Assembly (NCBI GenBank): GCA_018969425.1
Contig: JAGWYJ010000001.1
Location: 62,001 to 126,000 of the forward strand
Direction of reading: 5' to 3'
DNA length: 64,000 nt
From: Alphaproteobacteria bacterium
Lineage (GTDB): Bacteria; Pseudomonadota; Alphaproteobacteria; Caulobacterales; Hyphomonadaceae
The notes below the pieces were generated by a model, which saw nothing but the letters and a program-made list of their open reading frames with translations, did no database searches and was not told the DNA's origin. The stretch's first letter is position 1. Every line of letters starts with the position of its first letter. The position numbers and the translations under genes were made by a program. Shown piece after piece: positions 36,545 through 45,172 of this stretch.

Positions 36545-36636
36545 TGCCCCTCGAACAGATCCCGAGCCTCCTGAAGGCCATACCCCGCCCCTCGTTTGCT
36601 GTCCTTTCTTCTCCTCTCAATGGAGGTCTGCGATGA
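36544..36636 (+). CDS. Possible 30-residue ORF bridging ATPase and permease genes
   Basis: An ATG overlapping the ATPase stop (ATGA at 36543-36546 region) opens a 30-codon frame beginning MPLEQIPSLLKAIPRPSFAV and ending NGGLR. Its TGA overlaps the permease ATG (36633-36636). The ORF exactly fills the gap and would couple translation of all three genes. There is no signal or membrane helix. The permease's own GGAGG site lies inside it, so it may be a coincidence of a short leader. Listed because both junctions are in register. Confidence 0.35.
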   Translation: MPLEQIPSLLKAIPRPSFAVLSSPLNGGLR

Positions 36637-37892
36637 AAGCCTTTTTCACCCTCATGCGCCGGGACCTGGCGGACAATCGCGGGGCGCTCCTCTGGACGCC
36701 TCTCATCATCGCCGCAGTCCTGATCTCGCTGGGCCTTCTGGGCTACATTCAGGGAGGGGCCCAATTCGGATTTGACCCCGACGAGTTCACCGGAGGACGG
36801 TCGCTGTCCGTCTACTCGGAAAACGATCTCGTCATCGAACAACGGGGGAACGGCGAGGTCTCCATCAAGACCGGCAGTCAGAAAGAGGTCGTTAAAACCG
36901 GCGAATTCTCGATAACGGTGGCGGCTGAAGACGGACCTGTCACAGTCGCAAGAGGCCAGGATGGCGCCGTCTCGGTGACCACCGCCGACGGGGTCGAGAC
37001 GTTGCCCCCTGTGTCTGACGATCCTGGCGTCAATATCCGAATTATGGATGAGGACGGTGCGGTCGACGTCGATGTCGATGGCGAGGACAAAGCAGGCGTC
37101 TCGGTCAGATCGAATGGAGAGACAGTCGAATTTCCTGGCCCTCAGACTGAAGAAGGACGTTCGATGATCGAAGCGGCGGTCGCCATTGGCGGCGGCTTCG
37201 CGGGCGCCCTTCCGGTCACTGTGACCGCAGTCATTATCCTGTTTCTTCTTGCAGGCAGCCTTTATGACGAGCGCAAGGATCGATCGATCCTGTTCTGGAA
37301 ATCCATGCCTGTGTCCGACTTCTCGACGGTGCTGTCGAAACTCGCGACCATAGTGGGCGTCGGCTTCGGGATCTCGCTCCTGACCGCCCTTGCTCTTCAG
37401 CTGGCGATATCCGCTCTCGGCCTTGTCAGCGCACAGTCCGCCGGCATTACAGGCCTTTCACTGTCGAACCTCGGGACCAGCATGATCACGGTGTGGATCA
37501 CCCTCGTCGTGCTCTGCGCCGTTTATATAGGCTGGGCTCTGCCCGTTTACGGATGGATCCTCTCGGCCAGCGCCTTCTCCTCCAAGTCGCCCTTTCTGGC
37601 GGCGTTCGTTCCCCTGGCGGCACTGCCGCTTATCGCCCAGGTCGCAGGCCTTAAGGCTCCCCTCCTCTCGGCGCCGCTGCGAAGGCTGGCCGGCGTGCCC
37701 GTGTTCGAGGATTATGCGGCCTTGAAGAGAGATCTGGCCGGCCTGTCAGAAAACAATCTCCAGCTTGATCTCAGCGACCTCCTGCAGGCGGTCACGAGTT
37801 CAACGAGCGCCCCCACCTTCTGGATCGGACTTGTGATCGGCGTCGGACTGATCTTTCTGGCCAGCGAAATCCGTCGTCGTCGAGCCAGCTAG
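36633..37892 (+). CDS. ABC transporter permease with large extracytoplasmic insert
   Basis: 419 residues. The first membrane helix (about 18-38) is followed by a ~140-residue loop (about 41-180) predicted to lie outside the cytoplasm. The loop is made of short Val/Asp/Gly/Thr stretches (GPVTVARGQDGAVSVTTADG; EDGAVDVDVDGEDKAGVSVR) that look like stacked beta strands. Five more membrane helices follow, with the coupling-type loop YDERKDRSILFWKSMPVSDF after the second. The topology matches ABC-2/YtrC-like permeases. The loop may sense or bind an envelope ligand; I infer this from position only. Starts behind GGAGG. Confidence 0.88.
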   Translation: MKAFFTLMRRDLADNRGALLWTPLIIAAVLISLGLLGYIQGGAQFGFDPDEFTGGRSLSVYSENDLVIEQRGNGEVSIKTGSQKEVVKTGEFSITVAAEDGPVTVARGQDGAVSVTTADGVETLPPVSDDPGVNIRIMDEDGAVDVDVDGEDKAGVSVRSNGETVEFPGPQTEEGRSMIEAAVAIGGGFAGALPVTVTAVIILFLLAGSLYDERKDRSILFWKSMPVSDFSTVLSKLATIVGVGFGISLLTALALQLAISALGLVSAQSAGITGLSLSNLGTSMITVWITLVVLCAVYIGWALPVYGWILSASAFSSKSPFLAAFVPLAALPLIAQVAGLKAPLLSAPLRRLAGVPVFEDYAALKRDLAGLSENNLQLDLSDLLQAVTSSTSAPTFWIGLVIGVGLIFLASEIRRRRAS

Positions 37893-37900
37893 GACTGGAG

Positions 37901-37930
37901 GCCGGCCGCGGGGTTCCCTCCGCGGCCGGC
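37901..37930 (+). terminator. Strong GC hairpin after the permease gene
   Basis: GCCGGCCGCGG (37901-37911) pairs perfectly with CCGCGGCCGGC (37920-37930), an 11-bp stem around an 8-base loop, nine bases after the permease stop. The following TGTCTTC has only a weak T run. Likely ends the GntR-ABC transcript. Confidence 0.6.
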
Positions 37931-38145
37931 GCTGTCTTCAACCGGATCACCCGGTCACGTTCTGGATCAACGCCTGAGGCCCTTCGCCGTTCCACGCCCG
38001 TCGCGAACCTCAACAGCTCCTGCTCTGAATCAAACGCCCTCGCCCCTTGCGTGGCATAAAAGCAACACTACCTCTTGCCTGAACGGACGTCTCAGATCCA
38101 TTCAGGCTCGGGGATCGGACGACTAAACTTCAGGGGCGAAAATCC

Positions 38146-40770
38146 ATGGACTTCGAACGATACACGGAGCGGGCGCGAGCCGCCGTGCAGAGTGCGCAGA
38201 CAACCGCGCTCGCAGCGGGCCACCCGCAGCTTCTTCCCGAACATCTCATCAAGGCGCTCTTTGCGGATCGGGACCGACTTGCGGTCAATCTCGTGCGCGC
38301 GGCAGGGGGGAATCCCGAGCAGGCCCAGCAGGCGATGGAGCAACTTCTCAGCTCCCAGCCCAGGACAAGCGGCGGGTCGCAGGCCGGACTTAGCCAGGAA
38401 CTCGCACAGCTATTCCAGCTGGCAGAGGAAGACGCCCGGAAGGCCGGCGATGATTACGTCACCATCGAACGCCTTCTGCTCAGCGCAGTCAAAGGCAGGG
38501 GCAAGGCGGCCGAGGCGCTGAAATCTGCCGGCGTCACGACGAATGGTCTCGTAAAGGCCATCTCGGATATTCGAAAGGGTCGAACCGCCGACACGGCTTC
38601 CTCGGAAGACAGCTATGAGGCCCTCAAGAAGTATGCGCGAGACCTGACGGCCTATGCTCGCGAAGGCAAACTTGATCCGGTGATCGGTCGCGACGAAGAG
38701 ATCAGACGCTGCATCCAGGTCCTCGCGCGCCGCACCAAGAATAATCCTGTTCTGATCGGAGAACCCGGCGTTGGAAAAACCGCGATCGCGGAAGGCCTCG
38801 CGCTGCGTATCGTCAATGGCGATGTGCCCGACAGCCTCAAACAGAAGAAGCTCATGGCTCTCGACATGGGCGCCCTCATAGCGGGCGCAAAATTCAGGGG
38901 TGAGTTCGAAGAGCGACTGAAGTCTGTTCTCAACGAGACGACACAGGCCGCTGGGGAAATCATTCTGTTTATCGACGAGATGCATACTCTGGTCGGCGCC
39001 GGGAAGGCCGACGGAGCGATGGATGCGTCCAATCTCCTCAAGCCCGCCCTGGCGCGCGGAGAGCTGCACTGCGTGGGCGCGACGACGCTTGATGAATATC
39101 GCAAGCATGTCGAAAAGGACGCCGCCCTGGCCCGACGTTTTCAGCCCGTCTTCGTCGGCGAGCCCACGGTCGAGGATACGATTTCAATCCTCAGGGGCCT
39201 GAAGGAAAAGTACGAGGTCCACCACGGCATACGGATCTCGGACGCCGCGATTGTCGCGGCTGCGACGCTCTCGAACCGTTACATCACGGACCGTTTTCTG
39301 CCCGATAAGGCTATCGACCTGATGGATGAGGCCGCCTCCCGCCTCAGGATGGCCGTGGAATCCAAGCCTGAGGAGCTCGACGAGATCGACCGTCGCCTCA
39401 CCCAGATCCGGATCGAAGCCGAAGCCCTGAAAAAGGAGAAGGATGAGGCCTCTCAGGACCGCCTGCGCAGGCGGGAGGCGGAAATCGTCGAGCTCCAGGC
39501 GAAGTCAGATGAGATCACCCAGGCCTGGAAAGCCGAGAAAAACCGTCTGGCGGGCGCGACCTCGGCTAAAGAGAAGCTCGAAAGAGCCCGCACAGAACTG
39601 GCGGATGCGGAACGCCGGTCCGACTGGGCGCGCGCCGGCGAGCTCAAATACGGCGACATCCCGGCTCTTGAAAAGCTGATCGCTGAAGCGGAGACGCGTT
39701 CAGGCGGCGCGGACGGCGCCAAGGGCGCGCTGGTCAAGGAGGTGGTGGACGCTGATGCCGTCGCAGCGGTCGTTTCGAAGTGGACCGGCATTCCGGTCGA
39801 CAAGATGCTTGAAGGAGAACGAGACAAGCTCCTCAACATGGAGACCGGACTGCGCAAGCGCGTGATCGGCCAGGAGGAAGCCCTTGAGATTGTCGCCAAC
39901 GCCGTTCGGCGTGCGCGAGCGGGCCTTCAGGATCCAAACCGCCCCATCGGCTCGTTCATATTCGTCGGCCCGACTGGCGTCGGAAAGACGGAGCTGACGA
40001 AAGCGCTCGCCGAGTTTCTTTTCGACGACGAACAGGCGGTCCTCAGGCTGGACATGTCCGAGTACATGGAAAAGCACGCGGTCGCCCGCATGATCGGCGC
40101 GCCTCCGGGTTATGTCGGCTATGAAGAAGGGGGGGCGCTGACTGAAGCCGTCCGGCGTCGGCCCTATCAGGTCATCCTGTTCGACGAAATCGAAAAGGCT
40201 CACCCGGACGTCTTCAACACCCTGCTTCAGGTTCTGGACGATGGTCGCCTCACCGACGGCCAGGGAAGAACGGTCAACTTCAACAATACGCTGATTGTGA
40301 TGACCTCCAATCTTGGGGCGCACGCTCTGGCGGAGGACCGATCTGAGACCGAGATTTCCGAGAGAGCGAAATCAGCAGTTCTCGAAGCAATCAAGGGCCA
40401 TTTCCGTCCGGAGTTTCTCAATCGGATCGATGAGATTGTCTTCTTCAAACGCCTGGGGCGGAGCGAGATCAATCGAATCGTCAGCGTTCAGCTTGGACGT
40501 CTTGAAAAACTGCTCGCTGACCGCAGGATCTCGATCACTCTGTCTGAAAGCGCCATGGACTGGCTCGCAGAGCGCGGCTTCGATCCGGTCTACGGCGCCC
40601 GTCCTCTCAAGAGAGCGATCCAGAAGGAACTTCAGGATCCTCTCGCGCGCATGATCCTTGAAGGGCGCATCAAGGACGGGGACGAGGTGAAAGTGGCCAT
40701 GGAGGCCGGAGGCCTTACCCTCAACGAGGTCCCGACCCGGCTCGTAGGCAAGAAGTCCGGAATGAACTGA
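38146..40770 (+). CDS. clpB: ATP-dependent chaperone ClpB
   Basis: 874 residues, full ClpB length. Clp N domain (1-145; [20 protein letters not shown]), NBD1 with Walker [11 protein letters not shown] and Walker [15 protein letters not shown], the ClpB-specific coiled-coil middle domain (about 410-525, Arg/Glu/Lys-rich), NBD2 with Walker [18 protein letters not shown] and Walker [16 protein letters not shown], then sensor/arginine elements and C-domain. Unlike ClpA it lacks a ClpP-binding IGF loop. It dissolves aggregates with DnaK. The 250-base leader has CTTG at 38046-38049, but I cannot define a heat-shock promoter with confidence. Confidence 0.97.
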   Translation: MDFERYTERARAAVQSAQTTALAAGHPQLLPEHLIKALFADRDRLAVNLVRAAGGNPEQAQQAMEQLLSSQPRTSGGSQAGLSQELAQLFQLAEEDARKAGDDYVTIERLLLSAVKGRGKAAEALKSAGVTTNGLVKAISDIRKGRTADTASSEDSYEALKKYARDLTAYAREGKLDPVIGRDEEIRRCIQVLARRTKNNPVLIGEPGVGKTAIAEGLALRIVNGDVPDSLKQKKLMALDMGALIAGAKFRGEFEERLKSVLNETTQAAGEIILFIDEMHTLVGAGKADGAMDASNLLKPALARGELHCVGATTLDEYRKHVEKDAALARRFQPVFVGEPTVEDTISILRGLKEKYEVHHGIRISDAAIVAAATLSNRYITDRFLPDKAIDLMDEAASRLRMAVESKPEELDEIDRRLTQIRIEAEALKKEKDEASQDRLRRREAEIVELQAKSDEITQAWKAEKNRLAGATSAKEKLERARTELADAERRSDWARAGELKYGDIPALEKLIAEAETRSGGADGAKGALVKEVVDADAVAAVVSKWTGIPVDKMLEGERDKLLNMETGLRKRVIGQEEALEIVANAVRRARAGLQDPNRPIGSFIFVGPTGVGKTELTKALAEFLFDDEQAVLRLDMSEYMEKHAVARMIGAPPGYVGYEEGGALTEAVRRRPYQVILFDEIEKAHPDVFNTLLQVLDDGRLTDGQGRTVNFNNTLIVMTSNLGAHALAEDRSETEISERAKSAVLEAIKGHFRPEFLNRIDEIVFFKRLGRSEINRIVSVQLGRLEKLLADRRISITLSESAMDWLAERGFDPVYGARPLKRAIQKELQDPLARMILEGRIKDGDEVKVAMEAGGLTLNEVPTRLVGKKSGMN

Positions 40771-40779
40771 TGTTCGACA

Positions 40780-40807
40780 CCTCCGGGGGCGACACCGCCT
40801 CCGGAGG
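40780..40807. terminator. Hairpin between convergent clpB and TonB_C-like genes
   Basis: CCTCCGG (40780-40786) and CCGGAGG (40801-40807) form a seven-base stem with a 14-base loop in the 49-base gap between the convergent clpB and TonB_C-like genes. No strong T tail follows on either strand; a bidirectional block is plausible. Confidence 0.4.
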
Positions 40808-40819
40808 GTTGAGGGATGT

Positions 40820-41455
40820 TCAGCGCGGCTTGGTGAGGTTCAGCGGCATCGACATGCCGGGCCAGTCGATCGCCTGCCCGGCCTTTTGTCCCGGCTGGAA
40901 CCGCATCTTGGCGACGGCCTCGCCGATCAGCTTATCGTACTTCGAGGGGGTGCAGCCCGGCTTGACGTCCTTTGGCTTTCCATCTGCGCCGACAGTGAAC
41001 GAGACCGTGCACGACCCCGCCTCATCCACGCGATTAATTGCTCTCTCGATGTCTTTGGGCTCCACATCCTTGATCTTCACCGGAGCCTTATCGCCAGGGG
41101 CCGAGGAAGGAGCGGGGGCCGCGACGCCGAACTTGAAGGGCTGCCTGAGCCCTTCAGTCTCGAACATCTCGCCGGCGAAAATCTCGGGCAGGTACTCAAC
41201 CGTAGCCATAGCTCTGAGAGCATAGGGCGCATAGGTTTCAGGAGTGCAGGTCGGCTTCATGTCCTTGGGCTTGCCGTCAAGCCCGACGGTGAACTCGACC
41301 ATACATTCGCCCGGCTCCCGAAGCGTGTTGACCGCTTCCTTGATCACGGCGACATCCGGTCCCGTGACCACCTTGGCGGGGCGATCGGCAGGCTTCTGCG
41401 CCAAAGCCGGGAGGGCGAACGCCATTCCGGCCGCCACGACGATCCACTTCACCAT
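40820..41455 (-). CDS. Secreted protein with two tandem TonB_C-like domains
   Basis: 211 residues from the ATG at 41455; the signal peptide MVKWIVVAAGMAFALPALAQ then starts at the N-terminus. The frame extends to 41905 but upstream sequence reads as noise and overlaps the opposite gene. Two repeated units follow (about 45-110 and 140-211). Each has a Cys at its start, the FTVG-x-DGKPKD strand, KP-x-CTP, and a later hydrophobic strand (VEYLPEIFAGE; MRFQPGQKAGQ). This matches the TonB C-terminal fold used by energy transducers, but there is no membrane anchor. The paired cysteines in each repeat suggest a disulfide. Role unknown. Confidence 0.75.
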   Translation of the reverse strand: MVKWIVVAAGMAFALPALAQKPADRPAKVVTGPDVAVIKEAVNTLREPGECMVEFTVGLDGKPKDMKPTCTPETYAPYALRAMATVEYLPEIFAGEMFETEGLRQPFKFGVAAPAPSSAPGDKAPVKIKDVEPKDIERAINRVDEAGSCTVSFTVGADGKPKDVKPGCTPSKYDKLIGEAVAKMRFQPGQKAGQAIDWPGMSMPLNLTKPR

Positions 41456-41726
41456 ACGAAAACCTCCAATGCCCCCTCTCCATCGCCGGAAAAGGTCTCC
41501 TTCCATTATAGAGACGTCCGGCAGCATCGAAAACAGAAAAGGCGCCTCGGACCGAGAACACCACCGTTCACGGGATCGTGACGCCGAGGCTCGCACCCGG
41601 AATCTCAGGGATGTCAGGGTGTTGTTCATCTTCCTTGGGGCAAATAGCCTTTGGGCTCTCGCGGACCCCTTCAGGCATGCTAGCCTGCGCGACCCGCACA
41701 AACGACATGATGGAAGGCTGTAGAGC
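41456..41726. other. Divergent intergenic region with two nested inverted repeats
   Basis: This 271-base gap lies between the TonB_C-like gene (-) and the hydroxyacyl-CoA dehydrogenase gene (+). Two folded elements are visible. First, GCCGG (41485-41489) and GTCTC (41495-41499) pair with GAGAC (41511-41515) and CCGGC (41518-41522). Second, GCCTCGG (41544-41550) pairs with CCGAGGC (41584-41590) around CACG-GGAT-CGTG (41569-41580). Neither has a T tail. They could be regulatory sites or part of an untranslated RNA. No ORF is convincing. Confidence 0.45.
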
Positions 41727-42605
41727 ATGACCGGCATTCGCACCATCGGAGTGATCGGCGCCGGACAGATGGGAAACGGCATCGCCCATGTCTGCGCAAT
41801 CGCCGGCTTCGACGTGCTCCTTAACGACATCTCCCAGGAGCGACTGGACGCCGGACTTGCGACAATCGGACGAAACATGGACCGCCAGGTGGGACGGGGC
41901 CTCATAACGCCCGATCAGCGCGAGGCGGGCTTTCGCCGGATCCGCACCGGTGTGGGGCTGGATGCATTCGGAGAGGTGGACTTCGCCATCGAGGCGGCGA
42001 CCGAGAAGGAGGCCGTCAAACGTCAGATTTTTGACGCTCTATGCCCAAAGCTTCCCACCCACGCGATGCTGGCGTCGAACACCTCGTCGATTTCGATCAC
42101 CCGACTTGGGTCGGGAACAGACCGACCCGAACGTTTCATCGGGCTTCATTTCATGAACCCTGTTCCCCTGATGCAGCTGGTAGAGGTCATTCGGGGCCTC
42201 GCCACCAATCAGGAAACCTACGAGGCGGCCGTCGGAATCGTCGGACGCCTGGGCAAGCATGTGACGAACGCGGAGGACTTCCCGGCCTTCATCGTCAACC
42301 GCGTTCTGATGCCGATGATCAACGAAGCCGTTTACACTCTCTACGAGGGGGTCGGAACGGTCGAATCGATCGACACCGCCATGAAACTCGGGGCGAACCA
42401 TCCGATGGGCCCCCTTGAACTTGCAGACTTCATCGGCCTCGACACCTGCCTTTCGATCATGCAGGTCCTGCATGACGGCCTTGCGGACACCAAATATCGC
42501 CCCTGCCCGCTTCTGGTGAAGTATGTGGAGGCCGGCTGGGTCGGGAAAAAGGCCGGGCGGGGTTTCTACGATTATCGCGGATCCGCCCCAGTTCCGACAC
42601 GTTGA
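41727..42605 (+). CDS. 3-hydroxybutyryl-CoA dehydrogenase
   Basis: 292 residues, the usual length. The Rossmann NAD site is GVIGAGQMGNGIAHV. Catalytic and substrate segments are present: LASNTSSISITRLG, RFIGLHFMNPVPLMQLVEVI (His-Glu pair region), AEDFPAFIVNRVLMPMINEA and the C-terminal helical domain with ANHPMGPLELADFIGLDTCL. It interconverts acetoacetyl-CoA and 3-hydroxybutyryl-CoA in butanoate/PHB and fatty-acid metabolism. A gene for an SDR follows 50 bases later in the same direction, but no thiolase or crotonase adjoins. Confidence 0.95.
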   Translation: MTGIRTIGVIGAGQMGNGIAHVCAIAGFDVLLNDISQERLDAGLATIGRNMDRQVGRGLITPDQREAGFRRIRTGVGLDAFGEVDFAIEAATEKEAVKRQIFDALCPKLPTHAMLASNTSSISITRLGSGTDRPERFIGLHFMNPVPLMQLVEVIRGLATNQETYEAAVGIVGRLGKHVTNAEDFPAFIVNRVLMPMINEAVYTLYEGVGTVESIDTAMKLGANHPMGPLELADFIGLDTCLSIMQVLHDGLADTKYRPCPLLVKYVEAGWVGKKAGRGFYDYRGSAPVPTR

Positions 42606-42655
42606 ACGGCAAGCCTGACGCCGGGATGTAACCCTCACCCGGGAGAGAGGCGATC

Positions 42656-43345
42656 ATGGCGGTGATTTTGATCACGGGAGCCAGCCGAGGCATCGGCCTG
42701 GCGCTGGCGAAAACCTACGCGGAGCGGCGGGACACGGTCATTGCGGCGGTGCGCCGCTCATCCGACCTCAGCGAACTCGAGGCGATTGCGCAGCCGGCTC
42801 GCAAATGGATCCGGACCCTGACTATGGATGTCAGCGACCCCTCAGACATCGCTCGCGCCCGCCTCGAACTCAAGGAAGAGCCGATCGATGTGCTCATCAA
42901 TAACGCCGGGGTGTCGGGGCCGGACCATCAGGACGCCCTCTCCATGGACTTCGAAGGTCTCAAGGAGACGCTGGAGATCAACGCCATCGCTCCCCTCAGG
43001 GTCGCGAACGCTTTCATCGACAACGTCCGAGCCGCACGGGGCAAGATCGTCACTCTGTCGAGCCAGATGGGCAGCATGCAAAGCACATCCTCTGACGCCC
43101 TCGCCTATCGGGTCTCCAAAGTCGCGGCCAATCGGCTGATGAAGGGCCTCGCCAGCGAACTCAAACCCGTGGGGGTGCCTGTGCTGATCGTCCACCCGGG
43201 TTGGGTTCGCACCGCAATGGGCGGCCCCGACGCCCCCCTGTCTCCCGAGCAGAGCGCAGCGGGGCTGATCCGTCTCATCGACGGGCTCACGCTGGCCAAA
43301 TCCGGCAGGTTTCTCGCCTGGAACGGCAAGGAACTGGCGTGGTGA
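42656..43345 (+). CDS. Short-chain dehydrogenase/reductase (SDR)
   Basis: 229 residues of classical SDR. NAD(P) motif TGASRGIGLALAKTYAE, the NNAG element (LINNAGVSG), catalytic Ser in TLSSQMGSMQ and the YRVSK active-site Tyr/Lys (AYRVSKVAANRLM), then HPGWVRTAMGG. The length and the HPGW-x-RT-x-MGG segment resemble carbonyl reductase / C-factor-like enzymes. Substrate is unknown. It precedes, tail to tail, an esterase gene. Confidence 0.9.
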   Translation: MAVILITGASRGIGLALAKTYAERRDTVIAAVRRSSDLSELEAIAQPARKWIRTLTMDVSDPSDIARARLELKEEPIDVLINNAGVSGPDHQDALSMDFEGLKETLEINAIAPLRVANAFIDNVRAARGKIVTLSSQMGSMQSTSSDALAYRVSKVAANRLMKGLASELKPVGVPVLIVHPGWVRTAMGGPDAPLSPEQSAAGLIRLIDGLTLAKSGRFLAWNGKELAW

Positions 43346-43350
43346 AGCCG

Positions 43351-44373
43351 CTAGGCGGAGAAGGCCCTGCGGACGTCGCCGGCGATTTCCAGAAGCGCCC
43401 GGCGAGCGCCAGGAACCGCTCCCGCCATCGCGGTGAACGAGTGGGATAACGTCGGATAACTCCGATAGAGGGTGTCGACGCCAGCCTGGGACAGCATAGC
43501 GGCATAGGCCTCAGCCTGCGAGGTCAGAGGATCGAAGCCGGCCGTATAGATCCGAGCCGGCGACAGTCCCGACTTGTCCGGGGCCAGAGCGGGAGACACC
43601 CGCCAATCGGTGCGTTGAGCCGGTTCTGTGAGATATTGATCTGCGAACCACGCCATCATGTCGGCGTTCAAAGGATAGGCGTCGGCCATAGAGACCATAC
43701 TGCCTCCTGCGGCTGTCCAGTCCGTGCATGGGTAAATGAGAAGCTGAAGTGCGGGCTGAGCGAGGGCGGCCTGCTTGCGCGCCTGGCAGAGGACCGCAGA
43801 CAGATACCCGCCCGCGCTGTCCCCGCCCACCCCGACGCGTGAGGGATCAGCGCCAAGATCAGCGGCGTTCGAAAGCGCCCAATCAAAGGCCGCCAGAGCG
43901 TCCTCCACTGCGGCCGGGAAGGGATGTTCCGGCGCGTGGCGATAGTCCACGTTCAACACCCTGACACGCGCCTCAGCCGCCAGCAGGGAACACCAGGCGT
44001 CACAGGTCCAGACGCCCCCGAGAACGCATCCTCCCTGATGAAAATAGACCATCAGAGGCTCTCCTCCGGGGGAGCCCGCCGGCTGATAGAGACGGGCCTC
44101 AAGGCGAGACCCGTCGCCGGCCGGAAGCGTAAGATCGCGCACAGAGACGCCCGGCGCCCGTTCCGCGTCGATCAGGGCGAACCCTGCCCTCATCGCGGCT
44201 CGCGCAGCCTCAGGGGAAACTGAAGCGATAGGCGGAGCGCTCGCGGCCCTTCTGGCCATCAGCGCGATGCGCGGATCGAGGGTCAGGCCGCTTACGGTTC
44301 GAGGACCGCCGGCCATCGCGGTGAGAACCGAAGAGGGTAACGAAAAGAGCGCCCGCGCGATAAACTTCTCCAT
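43351..44373 (-). CDS. Alpha/beta hydrolase (HSL-type esterase/lipase family)
   Basis: 340 residues from the ATG at 44373, with GGGGAG upstream at good spacing; a longer frame to 44448 exists. It has the hormone-sensitive-lipase layout: an oxyanion-loop segment YFHQGGCVLGG where HGGG is typical (here HQGG), nucleophile elbow GVGGDSAGGYLSAV, catalytic Asp in the AGFDPLTSQAEAYAAML segment, and a His in YPTLSHSFTAM. It hydrolyses short- to medium-chain esters by family analogy. The HQGG change affects a motif that normally contributes oxyanion backbone amides. It faces the SDR gene with a five-base gap. Confidence 0.88.
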   Translation of the reverse strand: MEKFIARALFSLPSSVLTAMAGGPRTVSGLTLDPRIALMARRAASAPPIASVSPEAARAAMRAGFALIDAERAPGVSVRDLTLPAGDGSRLEARLYQPAGSPGGEPLMVYFHQGGCVLGGVWTCDAWCSLLAAEARVRVLNVDYRHAPEHPFPAAVEDALAAFDWALSNAADLGADPSRVGVGGDSAGGYLSAVLCQARKQAALAQPALQLLIYPCTDWTAAGGSMVSMADAYPLNADMMAWFADQYLTEPAQRTDWRVSPALAPDKSGLSPARIYTAGFDPLTSQAEAYAAMLSQAGVDTLYRSYPTLSHSFTAMAGAVPGARRALLEIAGDVRRAFSA

Positions 44374-44689
44374 TGCGCCGCTCCCCACGGTCGTGAACAC
44401 GCGGACACCCGCGCCGCTTAAGCGGACTAAGCGCGCAGCCGGACCCAAGGGTCAAGCGTCGGGAGACGCCTAAATCGCGGACGCTACGTCAACCCGCGAA
44501 CGCTGATCTCATCGGTTCGGACCCGACGAAAAAATACGCGATAAGGGATCCAGATCGCAAGGTCGTCATTGGCGAAGCGAGCAGCTGGCGCTATGGTCGG
44601 GGTTAAGCGTGCCTCGTGCGTCGCGGGTCATAAACAAAGGGCGGATCGCAGACCAGCGATGGTCTCAGCCCCGTCCACGGAGCTGAACA
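44374..44689. other. Divergent intergenic region of esterase and iorA genes
   Basis: 316 bases without a gene. A perfect 12-bp palindrome, CCGCTTAAGCGG, is at 44414-44425, 41 bases from the esterase start. Close to iorA (24 bases before its ATG) AGACCA (44650-44655), GCGA and TGGTCT (44660-44665) form a hairpin with a GNRA-type loop. I see no further ORF or terminator. Confidence 0.5.
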
Positions 44690-45169
44690 ATGGCTTTTAC
44701 AATCAATGTGAACGGAAAGACCCACACGGTAGACGTTCCGGGGGACATGCCGCTTCTGTGGGTGCTTCGGGACAAGATCGACCTCAAGGGCACGAAGTTC
44801 GGATGCGGCGTGGCCTCTTGCGGCGCGTGCACGGTTCATATCGACGGGAAAGTGGCCCGTTCGTGCGTCACGCCGATATCAAGCGTTGGCGGGGGTCAGG
44901 TCGTCACGATTGAAGGCATCGGAGCGACCCCGATCGGACAGGCGGTGCAAAAGGCGTGGCTTGATGTCGACGTCCTTCAGTGCGGCTACTGTCAGGCTGG
45001 CCAGATCATGGCCGCATCGGCCCTGATCGCGTCGGCGCCCAAGCCGACCGACCAGCAGATTGACGAGGCCATGTCAGGAAACGCCTGCCGCTGCGCGACC
45101 TATGTGCGCATTCGTGAGGCCATCAAAACAGCGGCTGGCGTGGCCGTCGCCGACACGCGGGAGGCTTAA
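44690..45169 (+). CDS. iorA: Isoquinoline 1-oxidoreductase-type alpha subunit, (2Fe-2S) protein
   Basis: 159 residues. A plant-type [2Fe-2S] domain carries cysteines in [17 protein letters not shown] and a further RSCVTP Cys. The second, all-helical [2Fe-2S] domain has [11 protein letters not shown] and [13 protein letters not shown]. This two-cluster subunit passes electrons from the molybdenum subunit. It is followed after three bases by the catalytic subunit gene, as in iorAB and related aldehyde/quinoline oxidoreductases. The natural substrate is unknown. An mRNA hairpin sits just upstream of the start. Confidence 0.92.
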   Translation: MAFTINVNGKTHTVDVPGDMPLLWVLRDKIDLKGTKFGCGVASCGACTVHIDGKVARSCVTPISSVGGGQVVTIEGIGATPIGQAVQKAWLDVDVLQCGYCQAGQIMAASALIASAPKPTDQQIDEAMSGNACRCATYVRIREAIKTAAGVAVADTREA

Positions 45170-45172
45170 TCC

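Noticed and set aside
38041-38070. Heat-shock (sigma-32) promoter for clpB
   Set aside because: CTTG is present at 38046-38049 but I cannot find a matching -10 at the right spacing; not strong enough to annotate.
40820-41905. Extension of the TonB_C-like gene to 41905
   Set aside because: The extra N-terminus overlaps the hydroxyacyl-CoA dehydrogenase gene and lacks similarity; the ATG at 41455 gives a proper signal peptide.
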